Below are positions 35,420 through 45,282 of a stretch of 64,000 nt of DNA, in pieces (position 1 is the stretch's first letter; the number at the start of each line of letters is the position of its first letter). Both the position numbers and the translations under genes were made by a program. The stretch spans positions 56,503 to 120,502 of the forward strand of contig SVJJ01000006.1 in the NCBI GenBank assembly GCA_015069045.1. The letters run 5' to 3'. Below the pieces are notes generated by a model, which saw only the letters and a list, made by a program, of their open reading frames with translations, was not told the DNA's origin and searched no databases. This DNA is from Oscillospiraceae bacterium (GTDB taxonomy: Bacteria; Bacillota; Clostridia; UBA1381; UBA9506).

Positions 35420-35514
35420 GATTGCAGAATATGGTATGAGTAAAAAATAGCCGATTTTGCTGCCGCTTACCCATTCTTTTTCTTTGTGTTCATAAAAAAT
35501 TAACATTGTTATCC

Positions 35515-35543
35515 TTGCAATTGTTAAAAAAATGTTGTAAAAT
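35515..35543 (+). promoter_or_regulatory. Promoter of the M23 peptidase gene
   Basis: TTGCAA and TAAAAT are spaced by 17 bp, 87 bp before the GTG start. Confidence 0.65.
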
Positions 35544-35629
35544 GGTTTATAGATTTAATAATTTTGTAATAATTTTAATACCTTACGCATATAGTATTAA
35601 TATCATTTGGTTTAAAGTGAGGTGATACA

Positions 35630-37240
35630 GTGAACAACAACCATATGCATGTTACCGTAAAACGAATTGAAAAAATTCCCTCTCAGTATTATGTGCAAAT
35701 ACCGCAAACGAAGGTAAAGGCTAACACAAAGGTAGCTGTAGAGGTTGATGCATCGCTGCGAGCCAACCATAAGCGGTTAACCCATGCGTTAAAGCACCGC
35801 CCTGCTGTGAAAACGGATTACTCTCAAGGGATTTTCTCTTTTATAAAGAATGGCTTTTCTCAGGCAAAGGCTTTTTCTATAAATTGCTTTTCTGCCTTGA
35901 GCTGCTATATAATAGAAAACGCCAAGCGTTTGCTTTTTTCTTTTGTTGCCTCCGGCGCTGTTGCTGCTGCAGCTTGTGCAATTCTTGTCAGCACATGTAG
36001 CCTGGGTTATGAAATTACTGTAAGTGGCCAAATCATTGGCACCGCCCAAAATAAAGAGGCCTATGAGCAGCTTGTTACTGATATTAACCATGAAATTTCC
36101 TATGTGGGTGGTGAAGGCTTTACCCCCTCCGCTACGCCTGAAATTTCTCTTAAGCTGATCCCTAAGGGAGCCTTTAGTGATGATGCCGATATGCGAGAGG
36201 CACTAAAATCCACCAGTCAAAACATGCTTCCCGCCTATGGAGTATATGTTAATGAACAGGTTTTGTTTGCCCTGCCTAACGAGCAGTCGGCTCTGAATGT
36301 TTTAGAAGATTACAAAGCTCAATATACGGCAGGAAAAGAAAATATACAAGCCGATTTTTGTGAAACGGTTACGGTTTCCCATCGATTTGTTCCTAAAACT
36401 GCCTTAAAAACGCAAACCGGCGCAATGAATCAGCTTTTAACAGGTAGAATTGTTTTACACACCCTTGCCGAAGGTGACACGCCGGAATCCGTTGCGTCAC
36501 ACTATCAAATAACCGTTGATGATGTGTTAAAACTTAACTCTCTTTCTGACTTTGAAACACCCCAAACCCAGCTGAAAATTTGCACCGAAGAACCTCTTTT
36601 GTCGGTTAAAACCATTGAGCGAAAAACCATAGAGGAGGAAATTCCTTTTACCACCATAGAAAAGGATGACCCCACAATATATGAGGGAAATTTGGTGGTT
36701 ACCCAGGAGGGAGCTCCCGGCAGCCGCATGGTGGAGGCCTATGTAACCTCTGTAAATGGTGTAGAAACATCTCGTGAAGTTTTGTCAGAAAGTATTCTTT
36801 CTGTTGCTGTGGATAAAATTGTAAAAAAAGGAACAAAAGAACCGCCCAGCCCCGTTGGTACCGGTCGGCTTTCTGTTCCAACTAGCGGTGCCTTAAGCTC
36901 TCGTTTTGGCTCCCGCTGGGGCAGGACCCATGCCGGAATTGATTTGTCTGCTGCTGTAGGAACAAACATCTATGCCGCAGATAACGGTACCGTTATTTAT
37001 TCTGATTATAACAATGGCGGCTACGGATACCTGATTCAGTTGGATCATGGCAATGGTATTATCACATACTATGGTCACTGCAGCGAACTGCTTGTACCTG
37101 AAGGCGCTGTGGTTGCCAAAGGCGATTTAATTGCTAAGGTGGGTAACACCGGCCGCAGCACAGGTCCTCACCTGCACTTCGAGGTTCGTGTTAACGGAAC
37201 TCCCACAGATCCTATGGCCTATTTGAAAGGTTTGGAATAG
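35630..37240 (+). CDS. Membrane-anchored M23 peptidase with LysM and G5 domains
   Basis: A 536-residue cell-wall hydrolase. It has a basic N-terminal cytoplasmic part, one membrane helix (about 100-122), then a LysM domain (about 275-315, LAEGDTPESVASHYQ), a G5 domain (about 325-400) and a C-terminal M23 metallopeptidase (about 430-536) with HAGIDLS and HLHFE zinc ligands. It starts at GTG 35630 after GAGGTG. Proteins of this design cut peptide bridges during growth or sporulation. All metal ligands are present. Confidence 0.93.
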   Translation: MNNNHMHVTVKRIEKIPSQYYVQIPQTKVKANTKVAVEVDASLRANHKRLTHALKHRPAVKTDYSQGIFSFIKNGFSQAKAFSINCFSALSCYIIENAKRLLFSFVASGAVAAAACAILVSTCSLGYEITVSGQIIGTAQNKEAYEQLVTDINHEISYVGGEGFTPSATPEISLKLIPKGAFSDDADMREALKSTSQNMLPAYGVYVNEQVLFALPNEQSALNVLEDYKAQYTAGKENIQADFCETVTVSHRFVPKTALKTQTGAMNQLLTGRIVLHTLAEGDTPESVASHYQITVDDVLKLNSLSDFETPQTQLKICTEEPLLSVKTIERKTIEEEIPFTTIEKDDPTIYEGNLVVTQEGAPGSRMVEAYVTSVNGVETSREVLSESILSVAVDKIVKKGTKEPPSPVGTGRLSVPTSGALSSRFGSRWGRTHAGIDLSAAVGTNIYAADNGTVIYSDYNNGGYGYLIQLDHGNGIITYYGHCSELLVPEGAVVAKGDLIAKVGNTGRSTGPHLHFEVRVNGTPTDPMAYLKGLE

Positions 37241-37535
37241 TTGCTTTTATGAATACAATAAATGTCCACCCGCACAGCGGGTGGTTTTTCATTTTCAATC
37301 TTTTATTTTCATATTTGTACTCCTTCAGTGTCTTTGCAGGCTTTCTTCCTCGCTGTTTCGGGACATTAAAATTACGCAATTTGTTATTTTCTCTTGTACA
37401 CATATTTCTTATGGTCTTAAATGGTTTCTTGTATTCTGTGGCTAACGATTTTAATGTTTCGCCTTCATGATGTCTCCTCACGATCTCATCAATGATTACT
37501 TGTGGTGTGTTTAGTGTTCCTTTTTGTCTTGGCAT
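37212..37535 (-). pseudogene. IS3-type transposase OrfA remnant
   Basis: The N-terminal 80 residues (MPRQKGTLNTPQVIIDEIV) give a helix-turn-helix and the start of the leucine zipper (EYKYENKRLKMKN) of IS3-family OrfA. After residue 83 the frame reads through the M23 terminator and is not transposase. OrfB is missing. Only the 5' end of an insertion sequence survives here. Confidence 0.7.
37266..37289 (+). terminator. Terminator of the M23 gene
   Basis: CCACCCGC and GCGGGTGG form a perfect 8-bp stem with a 3-nt loop, then T5. Confidence 0.9.
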
Positions 37536-37541
37536 AAAAAT

Positions 37542-37576
37542 ACCTCCTATGGTTTTTTTATTATACCATAGGAGGT
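37542..37576 (-). promoter_or_regulatory. Inverted repeat covering the OrfA ribosome site
   Basis: ACCTCCTATGGT and ACCATAGGAGGT are perfect 12-bp inverted copies 11 bp apart. On the minus strand the 3' arm contains the AGGAGG of OrfA. A read-through transcript would hide the site, a known way of silencing transposases. Confidence 0.75.
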
Positions 37577-37642
37577 TCCTTTTTTCTATTGTCCGTTTTT
37601 ACTGGACCTGTTCAGTTGCTACAACTCCTTTTTGTTGCTCTT

Positions 37643-38740
37643 TTATTGTTGTTTGGCGCGGTAGCTTTCTACTTCCCAATTTGTGATAAAATCAATTAAT
37701 TCCTGTGGCATGTGGGCATATCCACCAAAGGATTTAGAATAAACGGCTATTTTTGCTGCATCACAAAACAGCTTTTGGGTAATCTGCGCCTTTTTCTCCG
37801 TTTCGCCACAGGCAAAAAAGCCAAGCCCTTGGCAAGCGATAACCAAAGGACGATATCCGTTTTTCTCCGTAAAGGTCTTAATTTTTTCTGCGGCACTTTC
37901 ACCCTTTTCTAAGAACAAGGGACGGGCCTTGCAGTATACAATATGGTCCGGCGTAAAGGATGAAGAAAGGGGTTCAAAAGACTGACTGCTTTGGGTAAAT
38001 TCCCAAATGGTTTTTGACCTATGAAACAACACAACATCATAGCCGCAAGCCATTAACTCTTGTTTACGATCTTCCATCTCCTCTTCGCAATAAGCTCCCA
38101 TAGACAAATCAGGTTGCTCTGTTAAGGCTTTTTCTAGGGTCCCCATAATTTCAGCATATATGGAGCAAATAGCTTCTGTGCTGTCTGCCGAAACAAAAAT
38201 ACCATGATTTTGCAGCAATAAACACTCGGGAAATGTCCCATGTGCCTTTTGATATGCCGTCAGTTTATCCTTAACCAGCTTTGCTAATACATAGCCCGGC
38301 TCTGAGTTTTCAATCCACAAGGCCTTTTGACCAAATAGCTCAGCTGCTTTTTGTGCACCACCATTGGAGCAAGTTAATCCGTTTACCAATGCGGGATGCA
38401 AATGAACCACATATTGGCCGGGTAATAAATCGTGAAGAGAGGTTTCTACACTGGGTCGTTTGTGCGCATCCTCCGGTACCCTCGCCTCCATTAGGTCTTG
38501 CAGAACTGCCGCTTCTCTTTCTGCGCTGTTTGTAGGATAAGTCTTTTCCCACATAGCAGCAAGGGCATCCCGGCGCATTTTAACAAAACCCTCTGCCGTA
38601 ATGTCGGCAAGTGTTGTCCCTGATGCCTTAACATAAAGATATTGACTGTCTTTAAAAGATGTATTCCCGCCGCCGGCCAAAACATAGCGCTCATCACGGC
38701 CATATTGATTTGAAATTGTCACTAAGGCGTCTAAACTCAT
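37643..38740 (-). CDS. Class II aldolase, probable rhamnulose-1-phosphate aldolase
   Basis: A 365-residue class II aldolase/adducin-family protein. GGGNTSFKDSQYLYVKASG at residues 23-41, the zinc ligands in VVHLHPALVNGL and LLQNHGIFVS are present. It resembles the aldolase half of bifunctional RhaE/YuxG-type enzymes but lacks the dehydrogenase half. Being directly downstream of rhaA, it likely splits rhamnulose 1-phosphate into dihydroxyacetone phosphate and lactaldehyde. No kinase gene is present in the window. Confidence 0.85.
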   Translation of the reverse strand: MSLDALVTISNQYGRDERYVLAGGGNTSFKDSQYLYVKASGTTLADITAEGFVKMRRDALAAMWEKTYPTNSAEREAAVLQDLMEARVPEDAHKRPSVETSLHDLLPGQYVVHLHPALVNGLTCSNGGAQKAAELFGQKALWIENSEPGYVLAKLVKDKLTAYQKAHGTFPECLLLQNHGIFVSADSTEAICSIYAEIMGTLEKALTEQPDLSMGAYCEEEMEDRKQELMACGYDVVLFHRSKTIWEFTQSSQSFEPLSSSFTPDHIVYCKARPLFLEKGESAAEKIKTFTEKNGYRPLVIACQGLGFFACGETEKKAQITQKLFCDAAKIAVYSKSFGGYAHMPQELIDFITNWEVESYRAKQQ

Positions 38741-38775
38741 CGTGTCCTCCTATTGTTTATTATTACATTCTTTTT

Positions 38776-40017
38776 TTATCTGCGTTTTGCCAAAACTTCC
38801 TTTTCATAAGCCTTGACGGAAGATACATAATCGGCTTCTACGCCTTCTCTTTTTAAATATTCTGCCCAAACATCACCAAAAGGTGCCGTTTTTAATTCCT
38901 CCTGCATAATCATAAGCTCTGTAGTTCTGTTTTCTTGTTGCAGGGCTTTTAGCTGTTCATGAGGCAGGAGCAGGGCATACAGCAACGCCTTTTGCACGCT
39001 TCTTAGCCCCGTCACCCATGCAGAAATACGGTTAATAGAGGCATCAAAGTAGTCCGTTGCAATAAACACCCTGTCAAGGGCATTATGGCAAACAATTTCC
39101 TTGGCAATTTCTTTTGTTTCATCATCAAATAAAACCACATGGTCTGAGTCCCAACGTACACCACGAGTAACATGAAGAGCTACATGGTCATGGAACAACA
39201 ACATGGAGGATAGCTTATCAGATACAACCTCCGTGGGATGATAGTGTCCGTTATCCATTAAAGGCACAATTCCCTTTTGCGTTACATAATTTAAGCAAAA
39301 TTCTGCCGAACCAACGGTATAGGACTCCAAACCAATGCCAAACACCTTGGATTCTAAGCAAACAAACACCTTATTCTTATCATAAGGCACCGATAAAATT
39401 TCATCTAAAGATTGTTTAAACCGCGCACGAGGGGAATATCTGTCTGCCGGAATATCCTTATAGCCGTCAGGAATCCAAATGTTCATAACGCAAGGAATCC
39501 CTGTTTCTTCGGCAAAGTATTGAGAAATCTCAACACACCGTTTCCCATGCTCTACCCAAAACTTACGTACGGTTTCGTCCGGTGAGGATAGAGTTAAATT
39601 ATCCTTTACCATGGGATGAGAAAAGAATGTGGGGTTAAAATCAATACCCATGCCCCGTTCCTTGGCAAATTGTAACCAGGGCGCAAAGTGAGCGGGCGCA
39701 AGCTTATCCCTGTCTACTATTGCATTTGGCTCCATAATGGCATAACAGGCATGAAGATTTAACTTCTTTTGGCCAGGCACCAAAGAAAAAACCTTATCCA
39801 AATCTGCCATCAGTTCTGCCGGCGTTGTAGCCTTACCGGGATAATTTCCCGTTGTTTGAATACCGCCGGACAGCGCTTCTCTGCTATCAAATCCGGTTAC
39901 GTCATCCCCTTGCCAGCAATGAATAGAAACCGGCACCTTGCTAACAGCGGCTAAAGCCGCTTCCACATCAACGCCTAAGGATTTATACGTGTTTTTCGCA
40001 TCTTCAAATCGACTCAT
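38776..40017 (-). CDS. rhaA: L-rhamnose isomerase
   Basis: A 413-residue enzyme that turns L-rhamnose into L-rhamnulose. The N-terminus VPVSIHCWQGDDVTGFD and the metal-site stretches (GIDFNPTFFSHP, PLMDNGHYHPTE, LHVTRGVRWDSDHVV) are typical of the E. coli-type enzyme of about 419 residues. ATG follows AGGAGG. It forms an operon with the class II aldolase gene. The family call is firm. Confidence 0.96.
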   Translation of the reverse strand: MSRFEDAKNTYKSLGVDVEAALAAVSKVPVSIHCWQGDDVTGFDSREALSGGIQTTGNYPGKATTPAELMADLDKVFSLVPGQKKLNLHACYAIMEPNAIVDRDKLAPAHFAPWLQFAKERGMGIDFNPTFFSHPMVKDNLTLSSPDETVRKFWVEHGKRCVEISQYFAEETGIPCVMNIWIPDGYKDIPADRYSPRARFKQSLDEILSVPYDKNKVFVCLESKVFGIGLESYTVGSAEFCLNYVTQKGIVPLMDNGHYHPTEVVSDKLSSMLLFHDHVALHVTRGVRWDSDHVVLFDDETKEIAKEIVCHNALDRVFIATDYFDASINRISAWVTGLRSVQKALLYALLLPHEQLKALQQENRTTELMIMQEELKTAPFGDVWAEYLKREGVEADYVSSVKAYEKEVLAKRR

Positions 40018-40077
40018 TTTACTCCTCCTAAAAATATTTTATACTCTTGTATTCATCAAACACAAAAATTTTTTACT

Positions 40078-41346
40078 CTATTTAATGCAATCTGTTCCCA
40101 TGTAAGGCAGCAAGGCTTCGGGAATTGTTACACTGCCGTCAGCATTTTGATAATTTTCTAAAATTGCAGCAACCGTACGGCCAACCGCCACACCGGAACC
40201 ATTTAAGGTATGGACAAATTGAGGCTTATCTGTGGGAGATTTTTTATATTTAATACCGGCACGACGAGCCTGAAAATCCTCAAAATTACTGCAGGAGGAA
40301 ATTTCTACATATCTTCCGTAGCTGGGCATCCAAACCTCAATATCATATTTCATAGCAGCGGTAAAGCCCAAATCACCAACACAAATTTTTACAACCCTGT
40401 ATGGCAAGCCCAAACCTTTTAAAACATTCTCCGCATCGTTAACCAGAGATTCCAGCTCCTCGTAGGACTTTTCTGGCTCTACAAATTTAACTAATTCAAC
40501 CTTGTTAAATTGATGTTGACGAATCAAACCTCTTGTATCACGACCGGCAGAACCCGCCTCTGCGCGAAAACAAGCAGAATATGCCACATGACGAATGGGC
40601 AACTCTTCTGCCGATAGAATTTGGTCACGATATAAATTTGTAACCGGAACCTCTGCTGTGGGAATTAGAAAATATTCTGTTCCCATAACCTTAAACGCAT
40701 CCTCCTCAAATTTAGGAAGCTGACCGGTACCCACCATAGAATTTCTATGAACCATGTAGGGCGGAAAAATTTCTGTATAACCATGTTCTGTGGTGTGCAT
40801 GTTTAAGAAATAGTTAATAACGGCCCTTTCTAATCTTGCTCCTAGGCCTCTGTAAACAGTGAACCGCGCGCCGGTAATTTTAGCAGCACTGCTAAAATCT
40901 AAAATATTTAGTTTTTCTCCTAAATCCCAATGAGCTTGCGGTTCAAAATCAAAATTCGTTGGCTCGCTGAATTTTCTTATTTCTATGTTATCATCATCCG
41001 TATCCCCATCCGGCACCGTACTGTTGGGCATGTTGGGAATTCGTAACATCAGGCTGTTAATTGCCTCATCTAAATCCCTGATTTCATTATCAAGGCCTTT
41101 AATTTTCTCGGAAAGCACCTTCATCTCTGCGAAAATTGATGCCGTATCGCCGCCCTCTTTTTTAATTTGAGGAATTTGCTTACTAACACTGTTTTGCTGA
41201 TTTTTTAACTGCTCTGCTTCGTAAAGCGCATCTCTTCTCTTTTTATCCAATTCTAGAATTTCGTCAATTTTATCCTCTTCTTTACGGCGCGCCAACGCTG
41301 CTTTGACCTTTTCCGGCTCTTGTCTGATTAATTTAATGTCCAGCAT
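40078..41346 (-). CDS. serS: Seryl-tRNA synthetase
   Basis: A 422-residue class II aminoacyl-tRNA synthetase. The N-terminal coiled-coil arm (about 30-100) reads tRNA-Ser. Motif 2 ([21 protein letters not shown]) and motif 3 ([16 protein letters not shown]) are intact. It lies 27 bp after the DUF4446 gene, probably in one operon with parA-parB. Confidence 0.97.
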   Translation of the reverse strand: MLDIKLIRQEPEKVKAALARRKEEDKIDEILELDKKRRDALYEAEQLKNQQNSVSKQIPQIKKEGGDTASIFAEMKVLSEKIKGLDNEIRDLDEAINSLMLRIPNMPNSTVPDGDTDDDNIEIRKFSEPTNFDFEPQAHWDLGEKLNILDFSSAAKITGARFTVYRGLGARLERAVINYFLNMHTTEHGYTEIFPPYMVHRNSMVGTGQLPKFEEDAFKVMGTEYFLIPTAEVPVTNLYRDQILSAEELPIRHVAYSACFRAEAGSAGRDTRGLIRQHQFNKVELVKFVEPEKSYEELESLVNDAENVLKGLGLPYRVVKICVGDLGFTAAMKYDIEVWMPSYGRYVEISSCSNFEDFQARRAGIKYKKSPTDKPQFVHTLNGSGVAVGRTVAAILENYQNADGSVTIPEALLPYMGTDCIK

Positions 41347-41373
41347 GTTTACTCTCCCTTTCTTGTTCTATCC

Positions 41374-41895
41374 CTACTGATATTGTTGGTTTAAAATTCT
41401 TTCATAATTTAATTCTGCTGTGCGAATGGCCTCTTGTTCCTCTTCTGACAACTCAAACAGGGACCGCCCTTTTTGAATGGGTTTTAAATAGGTTGCGGTT
41501 TGCTGTCTTGAATAAACACCATTTAAAACAAAACCCGTGTTTTCCTCATCTAAAACAGCTGCCGCAAAGCTTTGGTTTGAATTGTTGCCTCCAAAAGCAT
41601 TATATCGAATGGCACCCACTTTTTTCACACAACATTTACTTTCCACTTCCAATCGGGCAAGGCGGTCTTCCGCCTTTTTGTAATCATTCATAATATCCGT
41701 ACATTTTTTATAATAGTTTATAATTGCTTCTGTAATATCCCGACCTGCTCCATCCTTTAAAATTCTTTTCATTCTTCTCTTTGTACTAGAGGATACAATA
41801 AGTGCAATACATGCAAATAAAAAACCTGCAGCACAAAAAATACAACTATAAAATAAAAGTAACTCTTGGGGAATGGTATATCCTAATATGTTCAT
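41374..41895 (-). CDS. DUF4446 membrane protein
   Basis: A 173-residue protein with one N-terminal membrane helix (about 10-33), a coiled-coil stretch, and the conserved core VGAIRYNAFGGNNSNQSFAAA of DUF4446. This family is usually encoded beside parB and serS in Clostridia, as here. The function is unknown. Confidence 0.88.
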   Translation of the reverse strand: MNILGYTIPQELLLFYSCIFCAAGFLFACIALIVSSSTKRRMKRILKDGAGRDITEAIINYYKKCTDIMNDYKKAEDRLARLEVESKCCVKKVGAIRYNAFGGNNSNQSFAAAVLDEENTGFVLNGVYSRQQTATYLKPIQKGRSLFELSEEEQEAIRTAELNYERILNQQYQ

Positions 41896-42068
41896 AATAT
41901 CCTCTCTTCTCTTTTGTTTGCATTTTACTGTAATAACTAATTATGTTAACCGTCAAAAATCCTTTAAAAATCCTCTTTTCCCCTTTTTTCTATTCGCTAA
42001 AGAGAAATACCTTTAGAATATTTTAAATTTGGTTTTTGGATCGATTTTAAGCTCCCATAATTTGGAAA

Positions 42069-42935
42069 TTAACTAATTTGATTCATAATTCTTTCAAAAT
42101 CATCATTATTATAGTATTCTATTTCAATTTTACCCCGATTCTTTTTATTTTGAATTGTTACCTTTGTTCCTAAAGAGCTAGACAATTTTTTTTCTAGAGA
42201 GGACAAGTAACGGCGAAGCTCTTCATCTACCGGATTTTTCTTCTTAACCTTCTTTTCTTTTAGTAAGGATTTAATTAAAGCCTCTGTTTGGCGAACCGTA
42301 AGCCCCTCTTTTACAATTTGCCGTGCTGCCATGAGTTGTACACCCTCGTTTTCTATAGAAAGAAGGGCCCGTACATGACCAACAGTCAATTCTTTTTGCA
42401 GAACCAGCTCCTTTATTTCGTCACAAAGAGACAATAGTCGAATACTGTTTGCAACAGCAGAGCGGCTTTTCCCAACTTTTTCTGCCACTTGCTCTTGTGT
42501 CAATGAAAATAAATCCATTAATTCGCTGTAACCTCTGGCTTCTTCAAAAGGATTTAAATCTTCCCTTTGTAAATTTTCAACTAAGGCAATTTCCATTGTT
42601 TCTCTATCGTCATATTCCCTAATTAAAACTGGAATCTTCGTTAATCCAGCCAGTTTTGAGGCACGCCATCTTCTTTCTCCGGCAATAATTTTATAAAATC
42701 CATTTTCCTGCTTTTTAACAACAATCGGCTGAATAACACCATATTTCTTTATTGATTCTGCCAGTTCCTGAAGTTTTTCTGCATCAAACTCTGTTCTCGG
42801 TTGATTTTTGTTTGGTTCTATTTGTGTAATTTTTAACTCATTACTTTGTTCTAATGTGCCGGTAATCGCCTCTTCTGTGTTTAATAAGGCTCCTAAACCT
42901 TTACCTAAGCCCTTTTTTTCGACTTTTTTTGTCAT
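42069..42935 (-). CDS. parB: Chromosome partition protein ParB (Spo0J)
   Basis: A 288-residue ParB beginning MTKKVEKKGLGKGLGALL. The CTP-binding motif is YKIIAGERRWRASKLA, then NLQREDLNPFEEARGY and a helix-turn-helix (TQEQVAEKVGKSRSAVANSIR) follow. It loads at parS and organises the origin region. The start overlaps the parA stop as ATGA. Two parS sites lie upstream of parA. Confidence 0.97.
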   Translation of the reverse strand: MTKKVEKKGLGKGLGALLNTEEAITGTLEQSNELKITQIEPNKNQPRTEFDAEKLQELAESIKKYGVIQPIVVKKQENGFYKIIAGERRWRASKLAGLTKIPVLIREYDDRETMEIALVENLQREDLNPFEEARGYSELMDLFSLTQEQVAEKVGKSRSAVANSIRLLSLCDEIKELVLQKELTVGHVRALLSIENEGVQLMAARQIVKEGLTVRQTEALIKSLLKEKKVKKKNPVDEELRRYLSSLEKKLSSSLGTKVTIQNKKNRGKIEIEYYNNDDFERIMNQIS

Positions 42936-43714
42936 GATTTTGACTCCTTTGCCTGATTGTTTTTCAAAACCTCTTTTGCTAATTTTAAGTAGCTTCTGGC
43001 GCCCTTTGAATATTTATCATATGTTATAATCGGCTCGCCATAGCCCGGCGCTTCAGAAAGACGCACATTTCGCGGAATAACTGTCTTAAAAACACTGTCC
43101 GGAAAATATTTTTTTACCTCTTCCAGAACCTGTGTGGAAAGATTTGTTCTCGCATCAAACATAGTGAGTAAAACACCTTCAAAAACTAAAGATGGGTTTA
43201 ACTCCTGTTTTAGATTTTTAACCGTTTTTGTTAACATGCTTAATCCTTCCAAAGCAAAATATTCACACTGTATGGGAACAAGCAAGCTATCTGCCGCAGC
43301 AAAGGCATTTAACGTCAGCAATCCTAAAGAGGGAGGACAATCAATAATAATATAATCATATGTATCTCGGATGCCGTCCAGTATGTTTTTCAATAAATAA
43401 TTGCGGTTTTCTATGGAAACAAGTTCAACTTCTGCTCCTGCTAAATTAATGTTTGCCGGACAAAGAAACAAATTTTTTACCTTTGTTTCTATAATTGTGT
43501 CAGTAATTGAGGTTTGATTAATCAAAACATCGTATATCGAAAGGGAAATCTCCTCTTTTTCCGCGCCGACACCGCTACTGGCGTTCCCTTGAGGATCAAA
43601 ATCCACTAAAAGAACCTTTTTTTTGCAACTTCCTATGCAGGCCGCCAAATTAATGGCTGTTGTTGTTTTGCCAACGCCACCTTTTTGATTTGCTACTGCA
43701 ATTATTTTTGCCAT
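42932..43714 (-). CDS. parA: Chromosome partition ATPase ParA (Soj)
   Basis: A 260-residue ATPase beginning MAKIIAVANQKGGVGKTTT, with DFDPQGNASSG and the Walker B motif YIIIDCPPSLGLLT. It works with ParB in origin segregation and in control of initiation by DnaA. It is the first gene of the parA-parB pair and is more similar to chromosomal Soj than to the ICE ParA at 32223-33041. Confidence 0.97.
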   Translation of the reverse strand: MAKIIAVANQKGGVGKTTTAINLAACIGSCKKKVLLVDFDPQGNASSGVGAEKEEISLSIYDVLINQTSITDTIIETKVKNLFLCPANINLAGAEVELVSIENRNYLLKNILDGIRDTYDYIIIDCPPSLGLLTLNAFAAADSLLVPIQCEYFALEGLSMLTKTVKNLKQELNPSLVFEGVLLTMFDARTNLSTQVLEEVKKYFPDSVFKTVIPRNVRLSEAPGYGEPIITYDKYSKGARSYLKLAKEVLKNNQAKESKS

Positions 43715-43805
43715 TTCTTTCCCTTCCTTTCTTCTGTTGGATTTTGTAAGGTTTCTTTTTTTCTATTTTACCACATTTCCTTCGCTATTTCAAGTATCTT
43801 TCCTA

Positions 43806-43821
43806 TGTTTCACGTGAAACA
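43806..43821. other. parS site 1
   Basis: TGTTTCACGTGAAACA, an exact match to the universal 16-bp bacterial parS palindrome, 92 bp upstream of parA. Confidence 0.97.
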
Positions 43822-43870
43822 TAGGAAAAAAATTTATAAAAAAAGCCTTTGTATAATTACAAAGGCTTTT

Positions 43871-43886
43871 TGTTTCACGTGAAACT
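43871..43886. other. parS site 2
   Basis: TGTTTCACGTGAAACT, 15 of 16 bases of the parS palindrome. It overlaps the last two bases of greA. Confidence 0.92.
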
Positions 43887-44361
43887 ATTTACTTATTTCC
43901 AATATTTTTAATTCAAATTCACCATTTGGAGAATTTACAACGACTGTATCTCCAATTTTTGCCCCAAGAATTGCCTTGCCAACAGGGGATTCATCTGAAA
44001 TTCTGTTATTCATGGGATCTGCTTCTTCTGATCCGACAATGTTATAAATTTCTTCTTCATCTAAGTCAACATCTAAAACCTTAACCTTAATTCCCATCGA
44101 TACAACATCTGTTGAAATATCTTCTTCATCAATAATCTTTGCATTTTTCAACATTTTTTCAAGACGGACAATTTTTAGCTCAACCTCTGCTTGTTCATTT
44201 TTTGCTTCATCATATTCAGCATTTTCTGATAAATCACCAAATCCTAAGGCAACCTTAATTTTTTCAGAAATTTCTTTTCTTTTCTCTGTTTTTAAATACT
44301 CTAATTCTTGTTCTCTTTCTTTTAAACCCTCATATGTTAAATAAACAACCTTTTCTGACAC
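43885..44361 (-). CDS. greA: Transcription elongation factor GreA
   Basis: A 158-residue GreA that rescues backtracked RNA polymerase. The N-terminal coiled coil carries the acidic tip ([14 protein letters not shown] matched as [14 protein letters not shown]), and the C-terminal FKBP-like domain has SPVGKAILG. It starts at GTG 44361 after GGAGG. A consensus promoter precedes it. Confidence 0.96.
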   Translation of the reverse strand: MSEKVVYLTYEGLKEREQELEYLKTEKRKEISEKIKVALGFGDLSENAEYDEAKNEQAEVELKIVRLEKMLKNAKIIDEEDISTDVVSMGIKVKVLDVDLDEEEIYNIVGSEEADPMNNRISDESPVGKAILGAKIGDTVVVNSPNGEFELKILEISK

Positions 44362-44403
44362 CTTTTTTCATCCTCCCTGCCAAATATACACCTTTAACTA
44401 TGT

Positions 44404-44432
44404 ATTATAATCATTATTCATACATTTGTCAA
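44404..44432 (-). promoter_or_regulatory. Consensus promoter of greA
   Basis: On the minus strand TTGACA (44427-44432) and TATAAT (44404-44409) with a 17-bp spacer, both hexamers perfect. Confidence 0.9.
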
Positions 44433-45229
44433 TCATTATTTTTAAAATTACTAACTCTTATATGGTAATCCTTACAAAACCTTCTACAATTCTGTTCGTT
44501 AATGGTGCCATATTTTTGAAAAATTAAAAGTTCTAATGTCTTTTGATTCAGAGTTAAATATTTTTTTATCTGATTAAAATGATTTTTGCAATTAAATATA
44601 ATTTGATTATTATTATTTTTTTCTGTATATAAACGAAGAGAGTCTTTTTTTTCTTTCATTGAATCTAATTGAATAATAATACCATGTTTATCATTTTTTT
44701 TATTGATTTCAATAAATAATCCATATTCCTGTAAAAAATATTCTGTTAAAGATTTAAATTTATCCGCATCTTTTGTTTCTATTTTAATTTTTCTTACCAT
44801 TTGGTTAATTTTTGCTATCAGTTCCTTTGCCTTATTAGGATTATCTGTTTCAATAACAACCGTTTCCTTTGAAAGCTCAAGGTTTTTTAGTAAAGCATAT
44901 TTCCTTAGTATATCTTTAATTTTGTATTTTATAATTGTATCACCATAAAAAAAAGAAAAGTTTTTTTCTAATAATGAAAAATTTTTTAGAACAGAGGAGG
45001 CTTGATTGGTTATAATAATTTTTTTTATTTGTTCTTTTTTTAAATAAGAACAAAATTTTTCAATTGCCTTTTTAGAAGGATTTTCTCCACAAATCGGTAA
45101 CAGATAAATAGGTATTTTTATATCTTCCGTTTTTATTTCACTTTTAATCTGCCTCATGGTTCTTTTTAAAAATAAACTTTGATCCAGACGGGAAAAAACA
45201 GGTTCATAATGAATAATTGCTGCCTTCAT
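44429..45229 (-). CDS. Hypothetical protein
   Basis: A 266-residue lysine/isoleucine/asparagine-rich protein beginning MKAAIIHYEPVFSRLDQSLF. It has no membrane helix and no motif that I recognise. ATG 45229 follows GGAGG and is preferred to the start at 45241. Base composition is very AT-rich compared with dnaN and parA. The ribosome site lies in a hairpin with the preceding intercistronic region. Confidence 0.65.
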   Translation of the reverse strand: MKAAIIHYEPVFSRLDQSLFLKRTMRQIKSEIKTEDIKIPIYLLPICGENPSKKAIEKFCSYLKKEQIKKIIITNQASSVLKNFSLLEKNFSFFYGDTIIKYKIKDILRKYALLKNLELSKETVVIETDNPNKAKELIAKINQMVRKIKIETKDADKFKSLTEYFLQEYGLFIEINKKNDKHGIIIQLDSMKEKKDSLRLYTEKNNNNQIIFNCKNHFNQIKKYLTLNQKTLELLIFQKYGTINEQNCRRFCKDYHIRVSNFKNND

Positions 45230-45231
45230 AA

Positions 45232-45280
45232 AAACCTCCACATATTGTTATTAATAAATCAATACAATATATGGAGGTTT
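45232..45280 (-). promoter_or_regulatory. Intercistronic hairpin that includes a ribosome site
   Basis: AAACCTCCA plus CATATTGT (45232-45248) pairs with ACAATAT plus TGGAGGTTT (45264-45280). On the minus strand the 3' arm holds GGAGG and is followed by TTTTTATG. The same stem can therefore act as terminator and mask the start of the 44429-45229 gene. Confidence 0.7.
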
Positions 45281-45282
45281 CT

